Assembly: GCF_000702665.1 (NCBI RefSeq)
Contig: NZ_JNJA01000001.1
Coordinates: 620,001-684,000 of the forward strand
Source of the DNA: Solidesulfovibrio alcoholivorans DSM 5433
Lineage (GTDB): Bacteria; Desulfobacterota; Desulfovibrionia; Desulfovibrionales; Desulfovibrionaceae
Direction: 5' to 3'
Length of the DNA: 64,000 nt
Shown: positions 54,792 through 63,858 of the stretch, piece after piece
Numbering within the stretch: position 1 is the first letter of the stretch
Layout: every line of letters begins with the position of its first letter
Program-made: the position numbers and the translations under genes
The notes under the pieces: model-generated
The model's database searches: none
Told to the model about the DNA's origin: nothing
Seen by the model: only the letters and a program-made list of their open reading frames with translations

Positions 54792-55889
54792 ATGGAAAAC
54801 TATAACCAGCTGATCCTCTCCGCGAGGGAGCCGGAGCCGGGGTGTCCCGACGCCGGGAGCGCGCTGTGCGCGTCGCAGGAACTGGAAGGGCTCGGGGAAT
54901 GCTGCTTCGCCCTGCGCGATCCGGCGGCCGAGGCCGTGCCCGCGCCACGTGCCCTGCGCGAGAGGACCGGCATCTGGTTCGGCGTGTCCCTGACGCTGCA
55001 CGCCATGCTGTTTTTTTCTCTGGCCTGCGCCGGAGTCTTTTCCTGGGACCCGCCTCAACCGCCTGTGGAAACCGTGGTGGAGCTGACTCTCGGCAGCCTG
55101 GCCGGCCCCGGCGGCAGCGGCGGGGACGGGCAAATGCCGGGCGGCGGCGCAGGTGGGGCTGCTGCCGAAGCACAGGCTGCGTTCCCGACACAGGACGCGG
55201 CGGCGGACCCGCCCGAACCGCCGCAGGAGGCGTTGCCGCAGCAAGCGCCGCCCGAGCCGGAGCCGGTCCTCGCGCCGCAGCCCGTGCCCGAGCCGGCCAA
55301 GCCGCCTGAGCCAAAACCCGAGCCGAAGCCGGAACCGAAACCGGCGGTTACGCCCAAACCCAAGCCGGAGCCTACGCCGCGCCGCAAGCCGCAGCCGCAA
55401 GCGGCCGCGCGCGAGGCCCGGCCGGCGGTCGCGGCGTCGCCTGCCGCGGTCGCTGTCGCACCGGCGGGACAGGGGACGGGCGTCGGCGCGGGAACAGGCA
55501 CGGGCGGCCCGGAAGGTCCTGGACAGGGCAAGGGCCCGGGGCAGGGGCCCGGACCGGGCGGTTTCGGCGGGGAAGGCCCCGGCGGCGGGGGGGGCGGCGA
55601 GTACGTGGGCCAGTTCGGCCGTGGAGACGGCCCCGTCTTCCGGCATCGCGCCCTGCCGCAATACCCGAGCGAGGCCAAGCGGGACAACCAGGAAGGCAAG
55701 GTGGTCCTGCGCCTGTCCATCGACGCCGAGGGCCTGCTGCGCGATGCGGAAGTCGTCTCGCACACCGGTCTGGAATTCGCCGAGGAGGCCCTGCGGGCCA
55801 TCCGCAAGTCGTCGTTTTTCCCGGCCAAACGCAATGGCCGTCCCGTCCCGAGCAAGGCCCTGCTGGCCGTGCGCTTCAAGCTCGACTAG
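54792..55889 (+). CDS. tonB: TonB-family energy-transducing protein
   Basis: The 365-residue protein has a single transmembrane helix (about residues 64-85) after an unusually long ~60-residue cytosolic N-terminus. A long Pro/Glu/Lys-rich periplasmic spacer (EPKPEPKPEPKP type) and a Gly/Pro-rich linker follow. A C-terminal TonB domain begins ALPQYPSEAKRDNQEGKVVLRLSIDAEG and ends AVRFKLD. It couples the proton-motive force, through ExbBD, to receptors such as the divergent one. No exbB/exbD is in the window. I use the ATG at 54792; an upstream TTG frame extends into AT-rich non-coding-like sequence. Confidence 0.85.
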   Translation: MENYNQLILSAREPEPGCPDAGSALCASQELEGLGECCFALRDPAAEAVPAPRALRERTGIWFGVSLTLHAMLFFSLACAGVFSWDPPQPPVETVVELTLGSLAGPGGSGGDGQMPGGGAGGAAAEAQAAFPTQDAAADPPEPPQEALPQQAPPEPEPVLAPQPVPEPAKPPEPKPEPKPEPKPAVTPKPKPEPTPRRKPQPQAAAREARPAVAASPAAVAVAPAGQGTGVGAGTGTGGPEGPGQGKGPGQGPGPGGFGGEGPGGGGGGEYVGQFGRGDGPVFRHRALPQYPSEAKRDNQEGKVVLRLSIDAEGLLRDAEVVSHTGLEFAEEALRAIRKSSFFPAKRNGRPVPSKALLAVRFKLD

Positions 55890-55943
55890 TGTCGCGTTCA
55901 CGAAATTCGGGCATCAAATCAAGAGAATAATGCTTTGAAATAA

Positions 55944-55962
55944 ATATTTTACTATAAAATAT
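55944..55962. repeat. Short AT-rich inverted repeat after tonB
   Basis: ATATTTTA and TAAAATAT are exact inverted repeats around CTA, 55 bp past the tonB stop. It could be part of a terminator or a promoter-linked operator. The 55890-56303 gap otherwise shows AT-rich sequence to 55985 and then GC-rich sequence with no gene I can support. Confidence 0.4.
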
Positions 55963-56303
55963 GACCGTATTTTTACAATCCGCCACACTCGGCCGCCTGC
56001 GCGTGCCTCCCACGCAACCCTTCGCCCAGCGCCGCGCGCCCGGCTGCCATTCTCCGGATGCGGGGTTGCGGCCGCCGCGGCCACGCCGCCTGCCCTGCCC
56101 GGGCGGGGGCGCACATGACAATTTGTTATAGTGACAACAGGTGCCCGGCGCACTACAGGGCGGACCATGGAAGGAAACACTTGCGCGGCTTCCTGTGCCT
56201 GGGGTCGGCCCGTTCGCAGACCCTGCAATATCAATGCGCGCGAGAGAAAGTCGGGAGCGCTGCGTGGAACGCGCCGTGTGGTTGCGTCGGCGAGGTCGAA
56301 ACG

Positions 56304-56507
56304 ATGCAGAAGAATGTGGCGATTTGCTTGTTGTCTTTCCTTTTTTCCATGAATCTCTGCTCCGGTTGCTTCCAGCATATCGATCGACCGCTCTCTCGGA
56401 TCGAGTCGTGCCTCAGTGAAAAGCTCGGTGCCAGGGAGGTGGCCGAACAGGCTCTGGAGATGGAACGGAGGCTGCGGTCGCGGGCGCATGTCACCTTCAA
56501 GGCGTAG
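56304..56507 (+). CDS. Possible small lipoprotein
   Basis: A 67-residue frame begins with a Lys-bearing N-terminus, a hydrophobic core and LCSGC, which fits a lipobox with the modified Cys near residue 22. The mature part is short and charged (SRIESCLSEKLGAREVAEQALEMERRLRS), likely one helix. A GCGAGG site lies nine bases upstream. The frame could be extended to 56058 but the extra part looks non-coding. It is unrecognised, and existence is uncertain. Confidence 0.4.
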   Translation: MQKNVAICLLSFLFSMNLCSGCFQHIDRPLSRIESCLSEKLGAREVAEQALEMERRLRSRAHVTFKA

Positions 56508-56528
56508 GCGCGGTCGCGGCGGAAGCCC

Positions 56529-57374
56529 TCAAAGGGACAGGTCGCCGAAGCCGACCATGGCACGCACGTCCCGGGGCGTTTTCCCGGCTTCGCGCAGGGA
56601 GCGCAGAGTCAGGGCCTTATCGCGTTTGGCGAAGCGGCGGCCCGTGGCGTCGCGCAAGAGCGCATGGTGGCGATAGCGCGGCGTCGGCAGGCAAAGGAGC
56701 GCTTGCAGGAGGCGGTGGATGTCCGTGGCCGCGAAGAGGTCCTCGCCGCGCGTGACGCAGGTGACGCCCTGGAGCGCGTCGTCGACCGTGACGCTTAGGT
56801 GGTAGCTCGTGGGCACGTCCTTGCGCGCCAGCACGACGTCGCCGAAACGCGCGGGATCGGCCCGGACCTCGCCCTTTGCTGCGTCATGCCAGAACAAAGC
56901 TCCCGCCCGGGCGCAGGCCCGCGCCATGTCCAGCCGCCAGACATGGGGGCGGGTTTGCGCCAGGGCCTCGCGCGCCTGCGCGGACAGGTCGCGGCAGGTG
57001 CCGGGGTAGACCGGCCCCGCGTCGTCGTTTTCCTGCGGCGCGGCAAGCGCTCCGATCTCCTTGCGCGTGCAAAAGCAGGGGTAGAGCAGCCCCATCTCCC
57101 GCAATATTTCGAGGGCCGCGGCGTAGTCCGCGCCGTGCGCGGACTGGAAGCGCACGGGCTCCTCCCAGGTCAGGCCGAGCCAGCGCAGGTCGTCAAAAAG
57201 CGCCTGGGCAAAGACGGGCTTGCAGCGCACGGGGTCGATGTCCTCGATGCGCAGCAGAAACCGGCCTCCCGCCTCGCGCGCCGCGCAGTAGGCCGTGAGC
57301 GCCGAAAAGGCGTGCCCCAGGTGGAGCAGCCCCGTCGGACTCGGCGCAAAGCGGGTGACGGTCGTGGCTTCCAT
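56529..57374 (-). CDS. gluQ: Glutamyl-Q tRNA(Asp) synthetase
   Basis: The 281-residue protein is a glutamyl-tRNA synthetase catalytic domain without the anticodon-binding part. It has FAPSPTGLLHLGHAFSAL with the HIGH motif, a zinc site (CFC and YPGTC), and RFAKRDKA in place of KMSKS, all matching GluQRS. The enzyme attaches glutamate to queuosine at position 34 of tRNA-Asp. Length (281) is close to the family's ~300. It is the last chromosomal housekeeping-type gene before the radical SAM gene. Confidence 0.92.
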   Translation of the reverse strand: MEATTVTRFAPSPTGLLHLGHAFSALTAYCAAREAGGRFLLRIEDIDPVRCKPVFAQALFDDLRWLGLTWEEPVRFQSAHGADYAAALEILREMGLLYPCFCTRKEIGALAAPQENDDAGPVYPGTCRDLSAQAREALAQTRPHVWRLDMARACARAGALFWHDAAKGEVRADPARFGDVVLARKDVPTSYHLSVTVDDALQGVTCVTRGEDLFAATDIHRLLQALLCLPTPRYRHHALLRDATGRRFAKRDKALTLRSLREAGKTPRDVRAMVGFGDLSL

Positions 57375-57532
57375 GAAGGTGTCGCGCGGGTGGCGGCGGG
57401 CATGTTCCCGGATGCCGCCCCCCGACGGCCTTCTTCACTATCCTCCCGGCAAGCGGTTCGTCCAGCCGGGGCCGGGGCGGGAAACGGTCCATGGATGGCG
57501 GATCGCCCCCCCAAAAAAACGACGGGTGCTCC

Positions 57533-59155
57533 TCACACGGCCGGAGGTGCGACCGCCGGCTGCGGTTCGATCGCGGAAGCCTGCGCACAGGACGGGGCGC
57601 ACCGCCGCGTTTCGGCCTGGGCCCGGATGTGGCGGACAAAGGCAAAGAGGTTTTCCCCCATGCCGCAGAGCACAATGTAGCGGCGCAGCCGGCTGGGGTT
57701 GCGCCAGGCAACGAGGGCCAACTGCCGCCAGAATTGCCAGCGCGCCTCGCCGATCACCCCCTGTCGCCAGAGCAGGCGCAACAGAGGCGTGAAGTCCGGG
57801 CTGGGGTTTTTCCGGGCCACGGCCAGGGCCGGATCGGCTTTCGCCCTGGGCGCGGCCCCCGGCATGGAGGCCCGGGTCGGGCGCATGCCGAGCGTGGCCC
57901 GAAGCACCCGTCCCAGGTAGGCCCCCGGCGCGTAAAGGGCGCTTAAGGCCGAGACCTGTTCGGCGAAGATCGTCTCGATGGGCCGCAGGGGCGTGAAATT
58001 GGTCAGGGCGTCCCAGCCGCTTTCCTCGATGCCGTCGTGCAGCCGGCCTTCCGCCTTGAGCCTGTCCCACAGGGCGGTGAGAGGAAGGGCGCGCAGGACG
58101 TTGACCATGACCCACGGCAAATCCGCCGCCTCGGCAAAGGCCCGCATGCGCTCTCCGGCTCCGGCTTTTTCGCCGTCCATGCCGAGGATGAAGCTGCCGA
58201 TGACGCTGAGGCCGTTGGCGTTTATGGCCCGCAGGGAATCCAGCAGCGGATTGCGCACGTTCTGGAGCTTGTGCGCGGCGGTCAGCACGTCCTCGTCCGG
58301 GGATTCGATGCCGACGAAGACATAGGAGAAATTGGCGGCGGTCAGCAGGTCGATCAGCGGGATGTCCTGGCCCAGGTTCACCGATGCCTGGGTGATGAAA
58401 TCGAACGGCTCGCCATACCGGGCCTGCCATTCGATGATGCGCTCGAGCAGGGCCACGGCCCGGGGACGGTTGCCGATGAAGTTGTCGTCGGCCACGAACA
58501 CCGTGCCGCGGAAGCCGAGCCGGCGGATGGCCTCCAGTTCCTCGATGACCTGTTCCGGCGTCTTGTGGCGCGGGGTCCGTCCGAACAGGCTCACGATGTC
58601 GCAGAATTCGCAGGCGAAAGGACAACCCCGGGAGGTCTGAAGGGACATGGATTCGTAATCCCCGGGGTTGATGAGATCGAAGCGGGGCGCGGGCGAAGCG
58701 GCCAGGGCGGGCTTGTCCGCGCACGCGAACGTGCCGCCGGTGCGGCCGGCCGCAAGCGCGGCGACCAGGTCCGGGATGGTGTTTTCCCCTTCGCCCTGGA
58801 TGAGAAAGTCGCAGCCGGCGTCCAGCACCTCCTGGGGCGAAGTGGTGGGGTAGGCCCCGCCGGCCGCCGTGGCGATGCCGCGGGCCTTGGCCTCGGCGAG
58901 CAGTTCCAGCAGGCTTTCGCGCTGCACCAGCATGCCCGTGACGAGCAGCAGGTCGATCCCGTCCCAGTCCGCCTCGACCAGCGGCCGCACGTTGAGGTCA
59001 ACCAGCCGGATGTTCCAGTCCCGTGGCAGCAGGGCCGCCACGGTCAGCAGGCCCAGCGGCGGCAGCAGGGCTTTCTTTCCGGTCATGGCCAGGGTTTCGC
59101 GAAAGCTCCAGAACGACAAGGGCAACGGTGGGTGCAGCATGAGGACATTTTGCAT
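57533..59155 (-). CDS. B12-binding-domain radical SAM protein (DUF4070 type)
   Basis: The 540-residue protein has an N-terminal cobalamin-binding-like Rossmann domain (VLMLHPPLPLSFWSF; then GGAYPTTSPQEVLDAGCDFLIQGEGE) and a radical SAM core with SRGCPFACEFCDI (CxxxCxxC) near residue 180. A C-terminal region of ~150 residues resembles DUF4070 and contains a NPLLDSL...NANGLSVIGSFILGMDGE segment before it. Relatives carry out radical methylations, including hopanoid methylases; the substrate here is unknown. The start follows GAGGGAAG. Confidence 0.82.
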   Translation of the reverse strand: MQNVLMLHPPLPLSFWSFRETLAMTGKKALLPPLGLLTVAALLPRDWNIRLVDLNVRPLVEADWDGIDLLLVTGMLVQRESLLELLAEAKARGIATAAGGAYPTTSPQEVLDAGCDFLIQGEGENTIPDLVAALAAGRTGGTFACADKPALAASPAPRFDLINPGDYESMSLQTSRGCPFACEFCDIVSLFGRTPRHKTPEQVIEELEAIRRLGFRGTVFVADDNFIGNRPRAVALLERIIEWQARYGEPFDFITQASVNLGQDIPLIDLLTAANFSYVFVGIESPDEDVLTAAHKLQNVRNPLLDSLRAINANGLSVIGSFILGMDGEKAGAGERMRAFAEAADLPWVMVNVLRALPLTALWDRLKAEGRLHDGIEESGWDALTNFTPLRPIETIFAEQVSALSALYAPGAYLGRVLRATLGMRPTRASMPGAAPRAKADPALAVARKNPSPDFTPLLRLLWRQGVIGEARWQFWRQLALVAWRNPSRLRRYIVLCGMGENLFAFVRHIRAQAETRRCAPSCAQASAIEPQPAVAPPAV

Positions 59156-59885
59156 TGTCTTCCCTCGTTAGCACACTCGGGACGCAGCCACCATGATTCA
59201 TTTTCCGTCGGTCCGGAATTTGCGGGGCCGTCCGTTCGCGGCGGGCGCGACGTCCGGCAAGACGGCCGAGCCGGCACGTCCACGGCCCGGGTCGGCAGCG
59301 ACGGTCTTGTCCGGCATCGGTCCCCGGTCGCTTGGACTTCGGGCGGCGCATGGTGCTGCCGGCGCCGAAACCGGTACGGACCAGGACGCCATGCGCCCGC
59401 AAGTGGCGCGCCTTGTTGAAAACGTCCGGGCAAAGGTGAAGTGGTTGCGTGAGGGAGGCAGGCAAAGGCAGCAAAGCAACATGGAGAGGAGAGGGCAAAG
59501 CCGCCAGAGGGCGGGCTTTGGGATTGTTATGGGAAGTGGGACAGCGCGGGGGAAGACTTTTTGAAAATGGGCCAAAGCCCGCAAAATGGCGGAGGGAGAG
59601 GACTTCACATTGAAGGCATAACTTACTTATCTTACAGAATAAATCTTGTTCGGATTAATCCTGTTATCCGGAAAGTTATCCGGTTTGTGCTCGCCCTGCA
59701 TTTTTTTCTCTCATCTCTCCCCTTCATCATGACACGTCGCTACCCTTTTTTCAGGTGTAAGTCGATTGTCAGCAGCGGGGGGCTTTTTCAGGTGTAAACT
59801 CGGTGTAAACTGCCAGCCCTTTTTCAGGTGTCCACTCACTGTCCACTGGTAGACCGCCGGGGCCTCGGCCTGATACCAGCCCGCC
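59156..59885. other. Intergenic junction between chromosome and prophage-like genes
   Basis: This 730-bp stretch has no supported gene. A GC-rich half (to about 59590) holds a hairpin (59496-59505 with 59510-59520). It then turns AT-rich and contains a pair of TTATCCGG repeats near 59664-59683 and the triple repeat at 59747-59831. The GC shift and the phage genes that follow make this the likely edge of an inserted element, but no att site or integrase is visible. Confidence 0.5.
59747..59831. repeat. Three ~36-bp-spaced repeats with doubled GTGTAAACT/GTGTCCACT units
   Basis: The core TTTTTCAGGTGT occurs at 59747-59758, 59784-59795 and 59820-59831. After copies 2 and 3 the following unit is doubled at an 11-bp period (GGTGTAAACTC then GGTGTAAACTG; GGTGTCCACTC then ACTGTCCACTG). 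Regular spacing of about 3.5 helical turns suggests protein binding sites, as in iteron or phage regulatory regions. Confidence 0.7.
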
Positions 59886-60077
59886 ATGGCCAAGCCGTCG
59901 CTTACCGTCCTCCCCGGCTGGGATATGTACGAGTTTCACCTCGCCGCCGTCTCCGCGCTACGGAAAGCCGACCTCCATGACGAAGCCCGGGAGCTTCACC
60001 AGCGAGGGCTGGACGCGCCGTCTTTCTACCACATGCGGGAACTGGTCTTGGAGTACGTAATCTTGCGGACGACGTGA
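59886..60077 (+). CDS. Possible small phage/mobile-element protein
   Basis: A 63-residue frame begins AKPSLTVLPGWDMYEFHLAAVSALRKADLHDEA and reads as a plausible helical protein, starting 55 bp after the last repeat. No clear ribosome-binding site is present. It is unrecognised. It is on the strand opposite to the phage genes that follow. Confidence 0.4.
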   Translation: MAKPSLTVLPGWDMYEFHLAAVSALRKADLHDEARELHQRGLDAPSFYHMRELVLEYVILRTT

Positions 60078-60208
60078 TGCCGGGCCGGGGCCTCGGCCGT
60101 ATTTGTCCGTATTTTTCGGGCCAACGGGCAAGTCACTTCAAGTTACTTTGTCTTGACGGCAATCCCGTCACCGAAACTCGCCGTAAAAAATAGAGTTTTA
60201 TCTACCTC

Positions 60209-60535
60209 TCATGGGGTCCGCTTTTTCCGCTTCGGTTTGCGGCCGTTTTTGGCGGCCTTGGCCTTGCCCTCGGGCGTCGTCGGCCCGGTGGACAGACCGC
60301 CATGGAGCGGGCAGCGGGCGCTTGTGTAGAGGTCTTTTCGCTTGCACGGTGTCCCGGCCCTGGTCTTGGCTCCACAGGTCAGGCCCCTCAATTCATCCGG
60401 GAACGGCGGGAACACCGGAGGCGGGTACTGGTAATCCCGGGCACGCCATTCGGCCGCCACCTTCTCGTGCTCGGCAAAGTGCTCTCGCCACAGCTTCCGC
60501 AACCGGCGGCGCTCGGCTTCGTCAACGTCGTCCAT
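60209..60535 (-). CDS. HGGxSTG-motif phage protein
   Basis: The 108-residue protein has a charged helical N-terminal half and a Cys/His C-terminal half reading CGAKTRAGTPCKRK...RCPLHGGLSTGPTTPEGKAKA. The HGGxSTG motif with preceding Cys pairs defines a small family found mostly in phages and prophages, probably zinc-binding. The function is unknown. The gene is the leftmost clear minus-strand phage gene. Confidence 0.75.
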   Translation of the reverse strand: MDDVDEAERRRLRKLWREHFAEHEKVAAEWRARDYQYPPPVFPPFPDELRGLTCGAKTRAGTPCKRKDLYTSARCPLHGGLSTGPTTPEGKAKAAKNGRKPKRKKRTP

Positions 60536-60657
60536 GGTGTTCTCACTGATTGCCAGTTACCACTAAGTTTCCACCAAATCCCTCGCGCGCGTGCGCGCGT
60601 AGTGCTCCCATATTGGCGACGGCTACCGCCCCCACCCGCTAGTTCAATCTGCCCCGC

Positions 60658-61737
60658 CTAGAAACCCCACTTTTTAGCAAGCTCGTCGGTGAGGCGGCAA
60701 ACGTCGTCGCCAGACAAGGATTGGTCGCAGATCATAAATTGAGAGAAGTTTAAAGAACACCCCATGGAACCTTGTATATGACTATAGACATTATGGCCGT
60801 TTCCCCCGCCATAAGAATAGCTTTCTTCGCCTTTGAATACAACACTGCCATTTATACAAAGGGTGGACAAAGCGTTAACACGCCTCACGGTGCCACCATA
60901 CAAAGGATCTAGCTTAGACTCCAAAACATCATACCTCAATGACACTATTGACGAATATGCAGGGTCATTTGATGCGTAGCTATAACCATACGAATATTCT
61001 TTGACAGTTGTAACTCCGCGTAACCTGCTATAGTTAAAATCTAGCCCACAAGTTGCCTTGTCATACCAAAGTTCCTTTCTTATTCTGCCAGTTCCAAACC
61101 CAATATCTATAGAATCGTCATTGCTGAAATTAAGCAACACGAACATAGTCTTATTTAAGCTTGGCTCTTTTGGAGTAAAATACAGTGAGCCGCTTGAAGC
61201 ACGGCCTTTCCATGGATCTGTTGCTAAAATTCCTAGTCCATCCACCCCGTTGACTTTAACAATACCCGGTTGATGATAACTATAACCGTCCATTTCGGCA
61301 GGGTACTCTATGGGCATGCCGACATTTTTGTCTTTAATAATGTTGCCAGACAAAAAGCCGTCGGCGCTTGAGTCAAAGTTTAAATGAAGAGGCCCCGGGC
61401 TTACCGGCTTCGGCTTCGCCTCAATCTCAATGAAGTCCTGATACAAATCACGACGACACTTGAACCGAACATCGCCGCCCAGCTTCCGTTCCTTGAAAAA
61501 GTACGGCTGGTCATTGACGTTCTCCCGGTTCGCCTGCGCCAACAGTTGCGCGGCCTGGGGGTAGTAGCTTTCGGCGCGCTTCACGTCGCCCCAAAGCAAA
61601 ACTTGCGTCGGCGTGGAGTAGGGGCGCGTTCCGGGAACATGAGCAACAGCTTTCCCGTAAGGACCCGCCTTGTCGGGCCTGGGGTCAGCAAACACCGTCC
61701 ATTCGCCGGTTTCGGGATTGTACGGGGCGTCAGTCAT
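60658..61737 (-). CDS. Phage-type structural/receptor-binding protein with lectin-like C-terminus
   Basis: The 359-residue protein has two parts. Residues 1-110 have normal high GC and are charged. Residues ~111-359 are encoded by clearly AT-rich DNA and look like a beta-sandwich of the concanavalin/LamG type (LYFTPKEPSLNKTMFVLLNFSNDD; repeated Tyr/Ser/Gly), ending in DQSLSGDDVCRLTDELAKKWGF, typical of phage lectin-like proteins. Such domains bind host glycans. The composition break suggests that the C-terminal part was acquired by domain exchange. Confidence 0.6.
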   Translation of the reverse strand: MTDAPYNPETGEWTVFADPRPDKAGPYGKAVAHVPGTRPYSTPTQVLLWGDVKRAESYYPQAAQLLAQANRENVNDQPYFFKERKLGGDVRFKCRRDLYQDFIEIEAKPKPVSPGPLHLNFDSSADGFLSGNIIKDKNVGMPIEYPAEMDGYSYHQPGIVKVNGVDGLGILATDPWKGRASSGSLYFTPKEPSLNKTMFVLLNFSNDDSIDIGFGTGRIRKELWYDKATCGLDFNYSRLRGVTTVKEYSYGYSYASNDPAYSSIVSLRYDVLESKLDPLYGGTVRRVNALSTLCINGSVVFKGEESYSYGGGNGHNVYSHIQGSMGCSLNFSQFMICDQSLSGDDVCRLTDELAKKWGF

Positions 61738-61810
61738 ACTCTTTCCTCCAAGGTTCGGTTGTGGTTTTAAGCACTGGCCGCCTGGGCAAGCTCGCGGCGT
61801 TCGGTCGCGT

Positions 61811-62278
61811 TCATTGCTTCGCCTCGGGCAGCGCCGGCTTGACGATCTCGCCCTCGATGGCGGGCTCGGGGCTCCCGCAAGGCACCACGTTCACCGTGAC
61901 TTGCATCGGCTGGGTTCCGTCCACCTTGTGGTCAAGCTCCACACGGTCGCCGTATTTCTTCGGCCGCAACTTCCCGGCAAGCCATTTCCTGGCGTCGATC
62001 ATCACACGCGCCCGGTTCGGGTCGAGGTCCGAGTCGGCAATTTCGAGAATTTCATCGGCCAACATGTCGGCTTGCACCTCGCGCGCGTGCGCGTACATGT
62101 CCTGAAACCCCTGGTACTGCCCCAGCCAAGCATAGACCGTCGAAGCTGCCGGCATCCCCTCCATGGCGCAGATCGTCCGAAGGCTCTTGCCGGCCATGAT
62201 CTCCTGGCAGATGGTCCCCACCACCTCTTCCGAGTAGCCGCTCGGCCTGCCCGTCTTCGCAACCTGTTCTTTACCCAT
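61811..62278 (-). CDS. Phage terminase small subunit-like protein (Sf6 type)
   Basis: The 155-residue protein has an N-terminal helix-turn-helix with GRPSGYSEEVVGTICQEIMAGKSLRTICAMEGMPAASTVYAWL, a pattern shared by Sf6-like small terminases that recognise phage DNA. A central helical segment (DARKWLAGKLRPKKYGDRV) mediates oligomerisation in relatives. No large terminase gene is in the window downstream, so it may lie elsewhere or be lost. Confidence 0.75.
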   Translation of the reverse strand: MGKEQVAKTGRPSGYSEEVVGTICQEIMAGKSLRTICAMEGMPAASTVYAWLGQYQGFQDMYAHAREVQADMLADEILEIADSDLDPNRARVMIDARKWLAGKLRPKKYGDRVELDHKVDGTQPMQVTVNVVPCGSPEPAIEGEIVKPALPEAKQ

Positions 62279-62293
62279 GGCGACGGCTCCTCT

Positions 62294-62755
62294 TTATCGA
62301 CCGCTTGCGGCAGGATGGCCGGTTGTCCCAGTCGTCGCGTTCCCGTGAAATCCTGGCCCGGAATCCGCTTCCTGTGTGGCGCTCCCGAAAAGAGAAATAG
62401 CCCGCGCCCGTCGTTGTTCCCGGGCCTCGGCGGAATAGTAAGGCGACCGCCCCGACCTGAAGGGCCAGATCGGACACGGCGACAGGTCCAAGTATATCTT
62501 ACCAGCCTTGCAACCAGCCACGTCGCCACCAAGGGCGCAGCCGTCGCAGTAGGCGCGGATGATCTTGAGCAAACGCCGAGACGCGCCGGCCTCGATGACG
62601 CCAGATCGGTAGGCATGGAAGGCGCAACCCACAGACGGGCATTCCGACACCAAGGCGAACGATCCGCCCATGCAGCCGATACAGAACAAGCGGATGCTCT
62701 CAAGCGCGGTTTTCCGGGGGCCGTCATATCCGGGTACGGCGGGCTTGGCTTTCAT
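62294..62755 (-). CDS. Phage Cys-cluster (zinc-binding) protein
   Basis: The 153-residue protein has two Cys clusters: FCIGCMGG followed by ECPSVGCAFHAYR, and YCDGCALGGDVAGCKAGK, likely zinc sites. Similar Cys-rich proteins occur in phage replication/packaging regions. Its ATG overlaps the upstream gene's stop (ATGA), so they are co-translated. The function is unknown. Confidence 0.6.
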   Translation of the reverse strand: MKAKPAVPGYDGPRKTALESIRLFCIGCMGGSFALVSECPSVGCAFHAYRSGVIEAGASRRLLKIIRAYCDGCALGGDVAGCKAGKIYLDLSPCPIWPFRSGRSPYYSAEAREQRRARAISLFGSATQEADSGPGFHGNATTGTTGHPAASGR

Positions 62756-63093
62756 TCGTCGTCCTCCATGGTGAAGGTGTCGGGGATGCTGGCGGCCACC
62801 TCCGGGTAATAGCGATCCAGGGCGAAGGCTCGGGCCAGCCGACCGGGCAAGTAGTCCATGGCGTCGAGGATGACGCCATGTGTCGCCTTCAGTTCCGGCG
62901 GCACGTCGGTTTCGGTGAAGATGGAATCGACCATGCCCAAGCGGACGAAGGCCAACAGGTCTTGCAGTCGGTTAAACAAATCGTCTTCATCCACCACAGG
63001 CTTGCGCTCATAGTTGGCGGCCCACTGTTTCAGCCTGCCCATGTCGCGCTTGGCCTGTTGCCGCATGAATGGGAATTGCTTCACGTTGCCCAT
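62752..63093 (-). CDS. Small phage protein of unknown function
   Basis: The 113-residue protein is mostly helical and acidic (VVDEDDLFNRLQDLLAFVRL; AFALDRYYPEVAASIPDTFTMEDDE). The ATG at 63093 has GGAGG just upstream; an ATG 12 bases earlier contains that site and is rejected. It overlaps the Cys-cluster gene. I do not recognise a family. Confidence 0.6.
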   Translation of the reverse strand: MGNVKQFPFMRQQAKRDMGRLKQWAANYERKPVVDEDDLFNRLQDLLAFVRLGMVDSIFTETDVPPELKATHGVILDAMDYLPGRLARAFALDRYYPEVAASIPDTFTMEDDE

Positions 63094-63231
63094 ATCTTCC
63101 TCCATGTGGGAATCGTCAAAAATTCTTGGAGTAGGTACTACATGACCGGGAGTCCCATGCGCTTCATGGGGGGGGCATGACCCGGGGGGTTATCCCCTTC
63201 CCATATCCAGATCGTTGACCAGGGAGGGGGG

Positions 63232-63858
63232 CTACCCCGCGCCGATTCCCTGGCGACGTGCCCACCACGCCAGCAAGAGCGCATCCGCCCGGCCGTGGTC
63301 CTTCTTCCGGCCGAGGGCAGCGTCGGGGAACAGCCTCCGTGCCGTGGCCAGCGATGCGGCCTTCGTGTCCTTGCCGGCCTTCCTGTCCACAAGCCCGCGC
63401 TGCCAGTCCTGGGGCCTGGGACAGACGTAGGGGATGCCGAGAGCGGCGAGGATGCCGTGCCATGTGCCGACGTTCTGGCCGAAGGTGAACATGGAGACGA
63501 CGCCTTGACCGGGCATCGCGCCCACCTTTTCTAAGGCAGCGAGGCGCACGTCGAAGTGGGCCAGCCAATCCGCCAGCCTGGGCACCACAAGCGCGGCATC
63601 GCCGGGCCAGTCGAACAGATCATGTCCTCCGGCATGTATGAGGGCCGCACATCCGGTAGCGCCAGGGTCTATGCCGAGGAACGCGACGGGGCGGGCCTTA
63701 AGTTTATCTTTCTCCAATTTCGCGAAGGATTCCCGCAGCGCGTCTACGGTCAGTGCGTGAACCCGGTCATAGACGGCCTCGACCCCGGTGCTCAATTCGT
63801 CGTGGGTTGCGATGCTGGTATCGTCAGACGTGGGGCCGATGATGCGAAGATGGCTCAT
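63232..63858 (-). CDS. Phage RuvC-like Holliday junction resolvase
   Basis: The 208-residue protein has an RNase H-fold pattern: FLGIDPGATGCAAL with the first catalytic Asp, LEKVGAMPGQGVVSMFTFGQNVGTWHGILAALG with the conserved Glu, and DHGRADALLLAWWARR with the last acidic residues. Phage RuvC-like enzymes resolve branched DNA before packaging. The ATG overlaps the stop of the next upstream gene. Confidence 0.75.
   Translation of the reverse strand: MSHLRIIGPTSDDTSIATHDELSTGVEAVYDRVHALTVDALRESFAKLEKDKLKARPVAFLGIDPGATGCAALIHAGGHDLFDWPGDAALVVPRLADWLAHFDVRLAALEKVGAMPGQGVVSMFTFGQNVGTWHGILAALGIPYVCPRPQDWQRGLVDRKAGKDTKAASLATARRLFPDAALGRKKDHGRADALLLAWWARRQGIGAG

Noticed and set aside
59193..59564. 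Frames of about 120-136 codons on either strand in the junction region
   Set aside because: No ribosome-binding site, Arg/Ala/Pro-rich shadow-like composition and no motif.
59156..60208. Search for integrase, tRNA or direct-repeat att site marking the prophage end
   Set aside because: None was found. The prophage edge is inferred only from gene content and composition.
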